Shown here: positions 33,928 through 43,427 of the stretch, piece by piece
Layout of the letters: every line of letters starts with the position of its first letter
Numbering within the stretch: the first letter of the stretch is position 1
NCBI RefSeq assembly: GCF_018398315.1
Contig: NZ_JAHBRW010000001.1
Coordinates: 554,001-618,000 of the forward strand
DNA: 64,000 nucleotides
Direction: 5' to 3'
Origin: Chelatococcus sp. YT9
GTDB lineage: Bacteria > Pseudomonadota > Alphaproteobacteria > Rhizobiales > Beijerinckiaceae
The notes under the pieces: generated by a model
The model's input: the letters and a program-made list of their open reading frames with translations, nothing else
Told to the model about the DNA's origin: nothing
The model's database searches: none
Position numbers and translations under genes: made by a program

Positions 33928-34733
33928 CCGCTTTGATCGAAGCGCGCGGCGTCGGCCGTAGCTATCGCACCTTTTCACTGGTCGGCCGCGCCGCGCCGAA
34001 GACGGTGCTCGATAGCATCGACCTGGCGATCCAGCCGGGCGAGACGCTCGGCTTGCTCGGCCGGAGCGGTTGCGGCAAGAGCACCCTGGGCCGGCTCATC
34101 CTCGGCTTGGAGAAGCCGGACCGTGGCGATATCCGCTTCAAGGGCACATCGCTCAGCGCGCTCGGCGGCGCGAGCCTCGCCGCCTTCCGCCGCGCTGTGC
34201 AGGTGGTGTTCCAGGACTCATTGGAGGCTGTGAACCCGCGACACAGCGTGGAACGCATCATTGCCGAGCCCCTGCGCCACCTCACCGACCTCGACGAGCG
34301 CCAGCGGGCCGCGCGCATTCGCGAGCTCCTGGTGGAGGTTGGGCTCACACCCGATGATGCAGCGAAACTGCCCGCGCAGATGAGTGGCGGACAATTGCAG
34401 CGTGTCTGCATTGCCCGTGCCCTCGCACCGCAGCCCGAGCTCATCGTTTTGGACGAAGCGGTCTCGAACCTCGACCTCGTGCTGCAGATCCAGACCATCG
34501 ACCTGTTCAAGCAGATCCAGGCGACGCGCAGCACCGCCTTTCTCTTCGTCACCCACGACCTCAGGCTAGTCCACCGTTTCTGCAAGCGCGTGGTCGTCAT
34601 GGATGGAGGCCGCATCGTCGAGGATGTACCGGTGACACGCCCGCTTCACTTCAAGCACCCGGCCGCACGCGCCCTGCAAGGCGCAGTGCTGCCCGCGAGA
34701 CCGGCCCAACGTCACGAACAGCCGACGCCCTGA
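33924..34733 (+). CDS. nikE: Nickel ABC importer ATPase NikE
   Basis: A 269-residue ATPase with Walker [10 protein letters not shown]-loop [14 protein letters not shown], signature MSGGQLQR, Walker [13 protein letters not shown] and H-loop [19 protein letters not shown] is the NikE version of Walker B. The last gene of the nik operon; ATGA overlap with nikD. No terminator is visible in the short gap to the convergent GlcG-like gene. Confidence 0.93.
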   Translation: MTALIEARGVGRSYRTFSLVGRAAPKTVLDSIDLAIQPGETLGLLGRSGCGKSTLGRLILGLEKPDRGDIRFKGTSLSALGGASLAAFRRAVQVVFQDSLEAVNPRHSVERIIAEPLRHLTDLDERQRAARIRELLVEVGLTPDDAAKLPAQMSGGQLQRVCIARALAPQPELIVLDEAVSNLDLVLQIQTIDLFKQIQATRSTAFLFVTHDLRLVHRFCKRVVVMDGGRIVEDVPVTRPLHFKHPAARALQGAVLPARPAQRHEQPTP

Positions 34734-34789
34734 TCGAGCGCGCCGCGCGACACCGTCTTCGCACGCCTGGATGAAGAGCGAGAAACCGT

Positions 34790-35203
34790 TCAACGAATTG
34801 CATTCAACCCTGCGCGAGCCGCGGCAATATCGGTCTCCGCGTCTCCTCCGCTGACGCCGATACCGCCAGCGACGCCACCCTCTGCCCCGATCGGCAATCC
34901 GCCCGGCAAGGGCGACAGCCGTCCACCGAACTGGATATTGGCCCCGAACCCCGGCTGGCCGGGCTGCACGACGGCCGCGAGTTCATGGGTCGCGCGCTGG
35001 TGAGCCGCCGCCGTCCAGGCCTTGTTGACGGCCATCTCGACGGTCGTCAGCCGCGCGCGGTCGTCGCGCAGGAGGACGAGCGGCGTGCCGGTCGCGTCGA
35101 CCACGCAGACCGCGAGCGCATGGCCGCGCCCGGCGCCCGCCTCGAGCGCCGCCGACGCGGCCTTCAAAGCCTCGGTCGTCTCGATGCTGATGATCTGACG
35201 CAT
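34790..35203 (-). CDS. GlcG/HbpS family heme-binding-like protein
   Basis: A 137-residue protein with ALAVCVVDATGTPLVLLRDD and the Gly-rich C-terminal half GGLPIGAEGGVAGGIGVSGG, which define the GlcG/HbpS family. Some members bind heme; many accompany oxidation of hydroxy acids or sugar acids and their role is unclear. It follows the sugar ABC ATPase by 10 bases and is the last gene of that operon. No signal peptide in the chosen form. Confidence 0.85.
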   Translation of the reverse strand: MRQIISIETTEALKAASAALEAGAGRGHALAVCVVDATGTPLVLLRDDRARLTTVEMAVNKAWTAAAHQRATHELAAVVQPGQPGFGANIQFGGRLSPLPGGLPIGAEGGVAGGIGVSGGDAETDIAAARAGLNAIR

Positions 35204-35213
35204 CGCGATCGCC

Positions 35214-36332
35214 TCAATGACCGACCGCGAGGCCCGACGCCACATCAAACCAGCGCGTGCGGCCGGCGTGAGACGCCTTGAGGCTGACCGTCTCGCCGGG
35301 TTGCGTCGTGACATCGGCCGGCAGGAAAGCGGTGACGAGCGTATCACCGATATCGGCGCGCATCAGGCACCGCGAGCCGAGGAACTCGACCGTCCTCACC
35401 ACTCCGGTCAGCTCGGCCTCGTCAGCCCGGCAAAGCACGAGATCCTCGGGCCGAATGCCGGCACACAGCTTGCCGGGGCCTGCCTTCACGGTCGGTGGAA
35501 GCGCGATCGCGACGCCCTGCCCGCGCAGCCGGCCATCGCCGATGTCGCCGTTCAGGATGTTCATGCCAGGCTCGCCGAGAAAGCGCGCCACGAACAGATT
35601 GGCTGGCCGGTCGTAGAGCTCGCGCGGCGCGCCCACCTGCTCGATGCGCCCGGCCGACATCACGGCGATGATGTCCGACAGGGTCATCGCCTCACCCTGA
35701 TCGTGGGTGACGTAGAGCATGGTGGCGCCGAGCCGCTGGTGGAGATCCTTCAGCTCGGAGCGCATCTGCACCCTCAGCTGCTGGTCGAGGTTCGAAAGCG
35801 GCTCATCCAGGAGATAGATGGTCGGCGTGCGCACCATCGCTCGCCCCAGCGCGACGCGCTGGCGCTGACCGCCGGAGATCTCGCGGGGGAACCGCTCCAA
35901 GAGCTTGTCAAGACCGAGCATCCGCGCCGCGTCCTTCACCTTCCGGTTGACCTCCGTCTCGGTGGTGCGCCGGCGCTTCGCTCGAAGGGGGAAGGCGATG
36001 TTCTCGAAGATCGTGAGATGCGGATAGAGCGCGTAGGACTGGAATACCATGGCGATGTCCCGGTCCGCCGGAGGGACCGTCGTCACATCCCTCTCGCCGA
36101 TATAGATATGCCCCTGGCTCGGCAGCTCCAGTCCAGCGATCATGCTGAGCGTCGTCGACTTCCCGCAGCCAGAAGGGCCGAGCAGCGTCACGAACTGTCC
36201 CGGCGCGATGGTCAGGTTGACATCGCCGACCGCCGTGACGGAGCCGAAGCGCTTGGCGACATCGACGAAGCGGACCGAACGCGCGGAGGCGCCTACGGCG
36301 CGCGATGCGATATCCTGGCTGTGCACGTTCAT
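35214..36332 (-). CDS. Sugar ABC importer ATPase, MalK/UgpC type
   Basis: A 372-residue ATPase with Walker A GPSGCGKS, Q-loop MVFQSYALYPHLT, signature ISGGQRQR, Walker B IYLLDEPLSNLD and a C-terminal TOBE/OB region from about residue 245 (GIRPEDLVLCRAD, FLGSRCLMRADIG). This C-terminal layout is that of carbohydrate importers. The start at 36332 (MNVHSQD) is preferred over an upstream ATG at 36392. It energises the permeases at 36426-38185. Confidence 0.92.
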   Translation of the reverse strand: MNVHSQDIASRAVGASARSVRFVDVAKRFGSVTAVGDVNLTIAPGQFVTLLGPSGCGKSTTLSMIAGLELPSQGHIYIGERDVTTVPPADRDIAMVFQSYALYPHLTIFENIAFPLRAKRRRTTETEVNRKVKDAARMLGLDKLLERFPREISGGQRQRVALGRAMVRTPTIYLLDEPLSNLDQQLRVQMRSELKDLHQRLGATMLYVTHDQGEAMTLSDIIAVMSAGRIEQVGAPRELYDRPANLFVARFLGEPGMNILNGDIGDGRLRGQGVAIALPPTVKAGPGKLCAGIRPEDLVLCRADEAELTGVVRTVEFLGSRCLMRADIGDTLVTAFLPADVTTQPGETVSLKASHAGRTRWFDVASGLAVGH

Positions 36333-36425
36333 TCCTTGGCTCTCACATTGCGAAAAAGCGTCTGGGCGGAATAGCGTCTGGCTGCCCGTCATCCGGCGGG
36401 CGGATCGCGCTGGCGCCGGTGGGGG

Positions 36426-37259
36426 TCACCCCTTCACCGAGCCTTCCGAGAAGCCGCCGATCAGATACCGTCGATAGACGAGGAAGAGGACGACGGGCGG
36501 CAGCGTGGCGATGACCACGCCCGCCATCAACGCGCCCCAGTCCCGCCCGTGGAAACCCTGGAAGAAGATGAGGGCAACCGGCAACGTGCGAAGATCGGGC
36601 GATTCCACCATCGTCGTGGCGGTGATGTAGTCGTTCCAGGCATAGAGGAAGCCGAAGGCGGAAGCCGCGATCAGGGCCGGGCGCGCGCCGGGGATGATGA
36701 CCTTCCACACCGCCTCGAAACGAGAATACCCATCGACGAGCGCCGCCTGCTCGAGCTCGCGCGGCACGGTTGCGAAATGCGCCCGGGTCATCCACACCGC
36801 GAAGGGAATGACGTGGGCGGCATAGAGGATCGGGAGCGCGAGCCGCGTGTCGAAGATCCCGAGCCGCACGAAGATAACCTGCGTCGGCAGGAGAAGCGCG
36901 TAGCTCGGGATCGACATGACTCCCATGAACAGGATGAGCAGCGCGCGCTTGGCCGGGACGGGATAGCGCACCAGCGCGTAGCCGGCGGTGCCTCCGACGG
37001 CGACCGCGAAGGCGACAGCGACCACGGTGTAGAAGGCGCTGTTGAGGAAGCTCCATTGCACGCCTTCCGCGAGAAGGCGCTGGAAATGCATCAGCGTGGG
37101 CTCATCGGGGATGAGACGCGGCGGCACCGCGAAAATGTGGTTGTCCGACTTCAGCGACGTGGACACCGCCCAGATGATCGGGCCGAGCACCACCACGGTG
37201 GCAATCGCCGACGCGGCGAGAAGGGCCGCGCGGCCGGACAGGCGCATGCTCTGGTTCAT
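36426..37259 (-). CDS. Sugar ABC importer permease, MalG type
   Basis: A 277-residue membrane protein with about six helices. PRELEQAALVDGYSRFEAVWKVIIP is the MalG coupling-loop EAA motif (shown as EQAALVDGYSRFEAVWKV), and the C-terminus YRRYLIGGFSEGSVKG is typical. It overlaps the MalF-type gene by 4 bases. Confidence 0.93.
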   Translation of the reverse strand: MNQSMRLSGRAALLAASAIATVVVLGPIIWAVSTSLKSDNHIFAVPPRLIPDEPTLMHFQRLLAEGVQWSFLNSAFYTVVAVAFAVAVGGTAGYALVRYPVPAKRALLILFMGVMSIPSYALLLPTQVIFVRLGIFDTRLALPILYAAHVIPFAVWMTRAHFATVPRELEQAALVDGYSRFEAVWKVIIPGARPALIAASAFGFLYAWNDYITATTMVESPDLRTLPVALIFFQGFHGRDWGALMAGVVIATLPPVVLFLVYRRYLIGGFSEGSVKG

Positions 37260-38185
37260 GCCTCACCACCCTTCCTGTTGCCGAGGAGTTGGACATAGCC
37301 GACGATGAGCACGAGATTGATCAGGAACATCACCACGGCGATGGCATTGCCGCGGCCCTGGTCCAGCTCCACAAAACCGGTGAGGTAGAGCTGGTAGGCG
37401 AGCGTCGTCGTGGAGCGGATGGGTCCGCCCGACGTCAGTCCGATGATGACCTGGACCTCGTTGAAATAGCTGATCGTCAACATCGACAGGACGATCAGGA
37501 TCGACGGCGCGAGCAACGGCACGGTGATGCGCGAGAAACGCTCCATCGCCGTCAGGCCATCGACGGCGGCCGCCTTGTAGAGATCCTTCGGGATCTGACC
37601 GAGGCCGGCCGTCAGGATGATGGCGGCAAAGGCGAAGGTCCGCCAGACCGCGACCGCGATCACCGTCGGCATCGCCCACGTCGGATTGGACAGGAGGTTG
37701 GCGGGCGGCATGCCGAAGGTGGCTAAGATAGACGCGAAGAGACCGCCCGGCGACGGCAGGAGGATCCACTTCCACAGGAGCGCGACGACGATCGGGCTCA
37801 TCGCCCACGGCACCAGCAGAATGGTGAGCAGGATGCGGCCACGCGCGCCGAGCTCACGAACCGCCAGCGCCGCGAGCAGCGCCAGCGGAACAGCAAGTGC
37901 CAGCGCTCCGAAGGTAAAGATGAGCGACCGGCCGATCGCCTCCCAGGTTACGGGATCGGCGAAAAGTGCCCTGAAATTGTCGAGCCCGGCGAAACCTTCA
38001 TCGCCGAAGAAGAAGATCTTGCGCAGGCTCGAGTAGAAGCCGAAGAACGCCGGCAATATATTGACGGCGATGACGACGAGTACCGCCGGACCAACCAGCG
38101 TCGTGCCGATGCGGCGCCCGGCACGTGCCGCATCCTCGATCGATCGGGTGAATGTTGTCGTACCAGACGCTGGAACGCTGACCAT
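37256..38185 (-). CDS. Sugar ABC importer permease, MalF type
   Basis: A 309-residue membrane protein. DLYKAAAVDGLTAMERFSRITVPLL is the EAA motif (part: YKAAAVDGLTAMERFSRI), preceded by a long N-terminal tail and helix (VLVVIAVNILPAFFGFYSS). SGGPIRSTTTLAYQLY is typical of MalF-type subunits. It lies 13 bases after the binding-protein gene. Confidence 0.92.
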   Translation of the reverse strand: MVSVPASGTTTFTRSIEDAARAGRRIGTTLVGPAVLVVIAVNILPAFFGFYSSLRKIFFFGDEGFAGLDNFRALFADPVTWEAIGRSLIFTFGALALAVPLALLAALAVRELGARGRILLTILLVPWAMSPIVVALLWKWILLPSPGGLFASILATFGMPPANLLSNPTWAMPTVIAVAVWRTFAFAAIILTAGLGQIPKDLYKAAAVDGLTAMERFSRITVPLLAPSILIVLSMLTISYFNEVQVIIGLTSGGPIRSTTTLAYQLYLTGFVELDQGRGNAIAVVMFLINLVLIVGYVQLLGNRKGGEA

Positions 38186-38198
38186 CTGTCGCGGTTTC

Positions 38199-39500
38199 CT
38201 ACCAGTTGAGCGACGTCTTGGCGCGCGCGAGGATCGCTTCGACCTTCTCGTCCGTGCCGATGATCTCCTGCAGAGACGTATTGAGCACTGCGAAGATCTT
38301 GGTGATATCGGGCACGCGCTGCGGGAAGACGAAAGCGCCCTTGCCCGACAGAAGCTCGAAGAAATTCCGCGTGACCGCCGCCTCTGGCTTCTCGAACCAC
38401 GGGTCTTTCATGACGGAGCGCCGGTCGGGAATGAGACTCGCGTCCTTCGCCCAGCGCATCGACGCCTCGGGCGTGTATAGCGATTCCAGGAAAGCGACAG
38501 CCGCCTCGTTGTTCTGCGACGTGGCGGCAAGGCCGACCGTCCAGTAAGGCCCGAGCAGCACGGCGGGCGGGCGCCCACCGAAGGACGGCCAAGCGGAAAT
38601 AGCGAGTTCCTTCGGATCGTAGCCGGCGGCGATCTTCTGGTATTGCTGGAAGCGCGGCGCGAAGGCCTGCGCCATGGCGAAGCGACCGGCGGCGAACTGG
38701 TCCTGGATGTCGTCACCCATCGCGTTCAGCAGGGTTTTCGACACCGCGCCCCTTGCCACCAGCGTCCGCACCACATTCGCCGTCTCGATCGCCTGCGCGC
38801 CTGTGAGATCGATACGCCCGGTCGTCTTGTCGAAGATCTCCGGGCCGAAACCCGTCATGATGTTGATGAAGGCCGACACGCTGTTGTCGCTCGTCGGCAG
38901 GCCGAAGCCGATGCGGTCACCCTTCGTGAGCTTGGCAGCCGCGTCTGTGAACGTGTCCCAGGCGAGCGGCGGCGCGTCGAGGCCGATCTCCCGCAAGGCG
39001 TCCTTGCGGTAGAAGATGATCTGCGCCGGCGATGGCCAGATCGGCAACGACACGCGCTTGCCGTCGAAGACCGACTTCTGAGTGAAGACATCGAACATGT
39101 CCGGCAGCGCGTCGCGCTTGAAGTCCGGTGTCAGCACCTCGTTCAGATCCGCCAATCCCTTGCGGTCGACGACGAGGCTGAGGAAGGTGTCGCGCAGCCA
39201 CACGAGATCCGGCGCACGCTTTTGTGCGACCGCCGCGACGAATTTTGTTTCGAGTTCCTGGAAGGGTTGCGGCTCGACGACCACCTTGACCTTGTTCTTC
39301 GCTTCGAATTCGTCGATCAACGCCTTGAAGACCTTCTCGCGCGGCGACTGTCCTTCAGCGCTCATGAAAGTCCAGATGCGGACACTGCCCGCGCCCTGCG
39401 CGAAGCCCGACCGCGCAATGAACGGCATTGCGACTCCCGCCGCGAGACCGCCCTTGAGTGCCGATCGACGATCGATCAGCCTGGATCCTGTGCCTGCCAT
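38199..39500 (-). CDS. Family 1 sugar-binding protein, Tat-exported
   Basis: A 433-residue periplasmic binding protein. The N-terminus IDRRSALKGGLAAGVAMPF with cleavage near GFA-Q is a twin-arginine signal. The mature part (VRIWTFMSAEGQSPREKVF, LPIWPSPAQIIFYRKDAL) and the C-terminal YTPEASMRWAKDASLIPDR match carbohydrate-binding family 1. First gene of the leftward importer operon; a repeat shared with the enolase promoter lies just upstream. Given the dehydratase and GMC oxidoreductase nearby, a sugar or sugar acid is likely, but the exact ligand is unknown. Confidence 0.9.
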   Translation of the reverse strand: MAGTGSRLIDRRSALKGGLAAGVAMPFIARSGFAQGAGSVRIWTFMSAEGQSPREKVFKALIDEFEAKNKVKVVVEPQPFQELETKFVAAVAQKRAPDLVWLRDTFLSLVVDRKGLADLNEVLTPDFKRDALPDMFDVFTQKSVFDGKRVSLPIWPSPAQIIFYRKDALREIGLDAPPLAWDTFTDAAAKLTKGDRIGFGLPTSDNSVSAFINIMTGFGPEIFDKTTGRIDLTGAQAIETANVVRTLVARGAVSKTLLNAMGDDIQDQFAAGRFAMAQAFAPRFQQYQKIAAGYDPKELAISAWPSFGGRPPAVLLGPYWTVGLAATSQNNEAAVAFLESLYTPEASMRWAKDASLIPDRRSVMKDPWFEKPEAAVTRNFFELLSGKGAFVFPQRVPDITKIFAVLNTSLQEIIGTDEKVEAILARAKTSLNW

Positions 39501-39535
39501 ATCCCCACATCCTCCCTGACGGACAGATTCTCGTC

Positions 39536-39548
39536 CTGTCTGACTAAT
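39536..39548. promoter_or_regulatory. Candidate GntR (FCD) operator at the importer operon
   Basis: CTGTCTGACTAAT, 36 bp upstream of the binding-protein start. The reverse-strand copy CTGTCTGACTAGT lies at 40296-40308 before the enolase-superfamily gene. The 12 of 13 match on both sides of the GntR gene points to a shared operator. Confidence 0.6.
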
Positions 39549-39564
39549 TTTGAGCTCGACACGC

Positions 39565-40263
39565 CTACAGGCGCAGTGTTCCGAGAAAGCGCGCCCGGCC
39601 GTTCAACAGATGCCGGCGGATTGCGAAGCGCGCCTGGTCGGGCTTGCGTTCCACGATCGCGTTGATGATCTCGCCGTGCTCGGCCGCAATGATTTCACGG
39701 CGCTCACCGAGCGTGAGAATGCCGCGCTCACGCGTCTGCCCGCTCCAGCGAAAGATGTGATTGGCCAGCGCGCCCACGCCATCCAGGAGCTTCCCATTAT
39801 GCGCCGCGACGGCGATGGAGCGATGGAATTCGGCGTCCTCAGCCTGGCCGTGCTCGCTCTCGAGCTTGGCCATCAACGCGTCCTGCGCCGTATGAATGCG
39901 AGCCAGATCAGCATCATCGCGCCGCTCCGCCGCCAGCGCCGCGACTTCGCTTTCGAGGGCAACACGGAACTCGTGCCAGTCGATGAGATCCTGGACCGAA
40001 TCGATCGCCGAGAGGCGAACAAGCTCCGCCGGCAAGCCGCGAGCCGTGAAGGTGCCGGAGCCGCGGCGCGAGACCGCCCGCCCCTCCGCCCTGAGGCGGG
40101 CCAGCGCCTCACGAATGCTGGCGCGTGACAGGCCGAAGCGCTCCACGAATTCACTCTCCGACGGCAGGCGACTGCCCTCGGGCACGTTCTCACGTTCGAT
40201 GTAGGCGACGAGGTGCCTGTAGGCCGCATCGACCCGGCTCTCCTGCTCGCTGATATCGGACAT
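39565..40263 (-). CDS. GntR regulator of the FadR/FCD subfamily
   Basis: A 232-residue protein with an N-terminal winged helix (LPSESEFVERFGLSRASIREALARL in part, residues about 25-60) and an all-helical FCD ligand domain (about 85-215) with the metal/ligand pattern DAEFHRSIAVAAHN and the later EHGEIINAIVERKPDQAR. FCD regulators usually bind sugar acids or carboxylates and repress catabolic genes. It sits between the importer operon and the divergent dehydratase gene, with matching repeats on both sides. Confidence 0.92.
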   Translation of the reverse strand: MSDISEQESRVDAAYRHLVAYIERENVPEGSRLPSESEFVERFGLSRASIREALARLRAEGRAVSRRGSGTFTARGLPAELVRLSAIDSVQDLIDWHEFRVALESEVAALAAERRDDADLARIHTAQDALMAKLESEHGQAEDAEFHRSIAVAAHNGKLLDGVGALANHIFRWSGQTRERGILTLGERREIIAAEHGEIINAIVERKPDQARFAIRRHLLNGRARFLGTLRL

Positions 40264-40295
40264 TGACGCGCTCCAAGTTATCGGACTACAACGAT

Positions 40296-40308
40296 ACTAG
40301 TCAGACAG
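40296..40308. promoter_or_regulatory. Candidate GntR (FCD) operator at the dehydratase gene
   Basis: ACTAGTCAGACAG, the reverse complement of CTGTCTGACTAGT, lies 63 bp upstream of the dehydratase start and 33 bp upstream of gntR, so one site could control both divergent genes. Confidence 0.6.
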
Positions 40309-40370
40309 ATCGGCGTTGACAAGTGCCTTTGCACAGAACCGACAAGCGCCGCGGACGGAGACCGCCCACC

Positions 40371-41573
40371 ATGAGCACACCGACGGCAGCACGGCCAGGC
40401 AGCCGCATCACACGCGTCGAGATTCACGAATTTGACTATAAGGTTGAAGGCCTTGGCCGTGATGCCAGCGGCAACCGCTGTGTCATGAAAGGTGCCACCA
40501 GCGAGGTGCCGTCTTTCGCCCTGTCCATTGAAACGGCCGACGGGCAGCGGGGTGAATATTGCACCGCCCACAGCGGCAAGAACGGCGTTCTTGTCGGACA
40601 GGTTCGCGGCCTCGCCGCGCATATCCTCGGTGAGGATGCCGAGGCGCGCGAGGCCATCTACAACAAGCTCAAGCGCATGCACCGACATTTCATGGCCGTC
40701 GGGCATTCCGCGCTCGACATCGCGCTCTGGGACCTCGCCGGCAAATCCGTCGGCAAGCCTGTCTGGCGGCTGCTCGGCGGCTATCGCACCCGCCTGCCCA
40801 CCTATGCCAGCACCCTCAACGGCGGCCGCGCCGGCATCCTGGACAGCAAGGAGGCCTATGCCGACTTTGCCGAGGAATGCCTGGAGCTCGGCTTCCGCGG
40901 CTACAAGATCCATGGCTGGGGCGAAGGCGACCGCCGCGAGGAGGCGGAAAACCTACTCCACTGCGCCGCCCGCGTCGGCGGCAAGATGACGTTGATGTAC
41001 GACGCCGCCAGCGAGCTCAAGACCTTCGCCGACGCCATCTATGTCGGCAAGGCCTGCGACGAGGGCAACTACTACTGGTACGAGGACCCCTTCATGGACG
41101 CCGGCTGGTCACCGCATGCCGCGCGCCAGCTCAAGGAGCATGTAAAGACACCGCTGCTCCTGACCGAGCACGTGCGCGGCCTCGAGGCCAAGGTGCCCTG
41201 GCTGACCGATCGCGCCACGGACTTCATCCGCACCGATCCCGACTACGACATGGGCATCACCGGCGCGATGAAGATCGCCCATCTCGCCGAGGCCTTCGGT
41301 CTCGATTGCGAGATCCATGCCGCCGGCCCTTCGCAACGCCATTGCATGGCGGCGATGCGCAACAGCAACTGGTACGAGCTGTCGCTGGTCGCGCCGGGCG
41401 TGCGCAATCCCATGCCGCCCGTCTTCGGCTCCGGCTACAGCGACGAGCTGGAGGCGATCGGCGAGGACGGCTGCATGCCCGTGCCAGAAGGCCCCGGCCT
41501 CGGCGTCGACTACGACTGGGATTACATCGCCCGGCACCGCAAGGCGCTCCACGTCTTCACCCCCGAGCGCTGA
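40371..41573 (+). CDS. Mandelate racemase/enolase superfamily enzyme (putative sugar-acid dehydratase)
   Basis: A 400-residue enzyme of the mandelate racemase subgroup. An N-terminal capping domain is followed by a barrel with K179-x-H181 (GYKIHGWG), metal ligands near D211 (MYDAAS), E238 (YEDPF) and E266 (LTEHVRG), and the Asp-His dyad D289 (RTDPDYD) and H316 (EIHAAGP). These residues abstract a proton alpha to a carboxylate; most relatives dehydrate sugar acids. The KxH in place of the usual KxK argues against mandelate racemase itself. Start ATG 40371 has GGAG. Likely co-transcribed with the GMC gene. Confidence 0.88.
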   Translation: MSTPTAARPGSRITRVEIHEFDYKVEGLGRDASGNRCVMKGATSEVPSFALSIETADGQRGEYCTAHSGKNGVLVGQVRGLAAHILGEDAEAREAIYNKLKRMHRHFMAVGHSALDIALWDLAGKSVGKPVWRLLGGYRTRLPTYASTLNGGRAGILDSKEAYADFAEECLELGFRGYKIHGWGEGDRREEAENLLHCAARVGGKMTLMYDAASELKTFADAIYVGKACDEGNYYWYEDPFMDAGWSPHAARQLKEHVKTPLLLTEHVRGLEAKVPWLTDRATDFIRTDPDYDMGITGAMKIAHLAEAFGLDCEIHAAGPSQRHCMAAMRNSNWYELSLVAPGVRNPMPPVFGSGYSDELEAIGEDGCMPVPEGPGLGVDYDWDYIARHRKALHVFTPER

Positions 41574-41665
41574 AGAGGGCGCCGAGGCCGCCACCGCGGC
41601 ATACGAACTCCATGTCCACGACCATAAAAAGTCCGCGACAAGCACGAGTCCATGAAGAGCACATC

Positions 41666-43396
41666 ATGACGCAGCATTGGGACTTCATCATCGTCGGCGG
41701 CGGCTCCGCCGGCTGTGTCCTCGCCAATCGCCTCTCGGCGCCGGGCGCCAACCGGGTGCTCCTGCTGGAGGCGGGCGAAGACCATCTTCCCGGCGAGGAG
41801 CCGGATGAGATCAAGGATGTTTATCCGTACCGCGCCGCCTTCAATGCCAACTACCAATGGCAAGGGCTGAAAGCCTATTTCGAGCCCGTGCCGCACAATG
41901 ACCCGCGCCGGCCGCCGCTGAAACCCTACGGCCAGGCACGCGTCATGGGCGGCGGCTCGACCATCAACGGCGAGCTCGGTAATCGTGGCACGCCGGACGA
42001 CTATGATGAATGGGCGGAACTCGGCGCGGCCGGCTGGGACTGGGCCTCGGTCCTGCCCTATTTCCGCAAGCTCGAAACCGACCTCGACTATACCGGCCCG
42101 CTTCATGGCGCGGACGGCCCGATCACCATCAGCCGTGTGCCCGAGGCGATCTGGCCGGGCTTCACCAAGGCGGCCGCCGGCGCCTTCAAACGGCTGGGCT
42201 ATCGCAACATCGAAGACCAGAACGGCTGTTTTGACGACGGCTGGTTTCCGATGGCCCTGACGACCGATCGCAAGCAGCGCCGGTCGGCGGCGATGGGCTA
42301 TCTCGACGCGACGACCCGCGCCCGCCGGAACCTGACGATTCGCGCCCGTGCCGTCGTCTCGCGCATCGTCGTGGAAGAGGGCCGCGCGGTCGGCGTCGAG
42401 GTCAACGGCGAGGTCGTTCGCGGCCGCGAGATCATCCTCGCCGCGGGCGCCCTGCGCTCACCGGCGATCCTTCTCAGGGCCGGCATCGGCCCCGCCGCAG
42501 ACCTGCGCGCCATCGGCGTCCCGGTCGTCCATGATCTGCCCGGCGTCGGCGCCAATCTGCAGGAACATCCGTCGATGTCGATGTCGGCCTGGATCAAGCC
42601 CGGCGCGCGCATGGGCGAGACCCCGCGCCGCCATGTGCAGATGGCGCTGCGCTACACCTCGGACCTGCCGGACGCGCCCGCCAACGACATGTTCACCGTC
42701 GTCGTCGCGAAATCCGCGTGGCACCCCATCGGCCGGCGGATAGGCTCGCTGTTCAGCTGGATCAACAAGCCCTACAGCCAGGGCTGGGTGAAACTGACCT
42801 CCCCCGATCCGAACGTCTATCCGGAAGTCGCCTTCCAGCTGCTGACCGACCCGCGCGACCTCACGCGCATGAAGGCCGTCTTCCGCAGGATGGCGGCAAT
42901 CTTCGCGACGCCCGAGATGCGGGCGGCAGCGCTCGACCCCTTCGCCTCGACCCATGGGGCCATGGCCGCCCTTGTCGGACAGATCAGCGCCCGCAACTGG
43001 CTGATGACCATCGGGCCCGCGCTTCTGACGGACGGGCCGGCGGCCCTGCGGCGGCAGGTCATCCAGCGGCTTATGGCGCCCGGCCCGACGCTTGCGGCCA
43101 TCCTCGCGGACGACGACCTGCTGGAGGTCACTGTCCGCAAACACACCATCGGCGGCTGGCACGCATCCGGCACCTGCCGCATGGGCGATCCCGCCGACCC
43201 GCTCGCCGTCGTCGACGCCCGCAGCGGCCGGGTCATCGGCGTGGGCGGCCTCAGCGTCGTCGATGCCTCGGTCATGCCGACCGTGCCGCGCGCCAATACC
43301 AACCTGCCGACCATCATGATCGCCGAGAAGAAGGCCGACCAGATCCTGGCGCGCCACGAGAGCGAGAAGGCCCGGAGCTACCAGCTGTCGGCTTGA
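41666..43396 (+). CDS. GMC family FAD-dependent oxidoreductase
   Basis: A 576-residue flavoenzyme of the glucose-methanol-choline family. FAD site DFIIVGGGSAGCVLANRL at the start, GMC signature 1 as QARVMGGGSTINGELGNRG, signature 2 as GALRSPAILLRAGIGP, and the C-terminal catalytic region GGWHASGTCRMGDP and ANTNLPTIMIAE. It oxidises an alcohol to an aldehyde or ketone. The start ATG 41666 is chosen by alignment of the FAD motif; an in-frame ATG at 41612 is possible. It lies 92 bases after the dehydratase and probably acts on the same sugar-derived compound. Confidence 0.92.
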   Translation: MTQHWDFIIVGGGSAGCVLANRLSAPGANRVLLLEAGEDHLPGEEPDEIKDVYPYRAAFNANYQWQGLKAYFEPVPHNDPRRPPLKPYGQARVMGGGSTINGELGNRGTPDDYDEWAELGAAGWDWASVLPYFRKLETDLDYTGPLHGADGPITISRVPEAIWPGFTKAAAGAFKRLGYRNIEDQNGCFDDGWFPMALTTDRKQRRSAAMGYLDATTRARRNLTIRARAVVSRIVVEEGRAVGVEVNGEVVRGREIILAAGALRSPAILLRAGIGPAADLRAIGVPVVHDLPGVGANLQEHPSMSMSAWIKPGARMGETPRRHVQMALRYTSDLPDAPANDMFTVVVAKSAWHPIGRRIGSLFSWINKPYSQGWVKLTSPDPNVYPEVAFQLLTDPRDLTRMKAVFRRMAAIFATPEMRAAALDPFASTHGAMAALVGQISARNWLMTIGPALLTDGPAALRRQVIQRLMAPGPTLAAILADDDLLEVTVRKHTIGGWHASGTCRMGDPADPLAVVDARSGRVIGVGGLSVVDASVMPTVPRANTNLPTIMIAEKKADQILARHESEKARSYQLSA

Positions 43397-43427
43397 GCAA
43401 GCGGCCAGCAACTTCCGCCCTGGCCAT

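Noticed and set aside
40877-41665. Leftward extension of the GMC oxidoreductase frame to give an 839-residue protein
   Set aside because: The extra part overlaps the dehydratase gene in another frame, has low-complexity Arg/Pro sequence, and the FAD motif begins right after ATG 41666.
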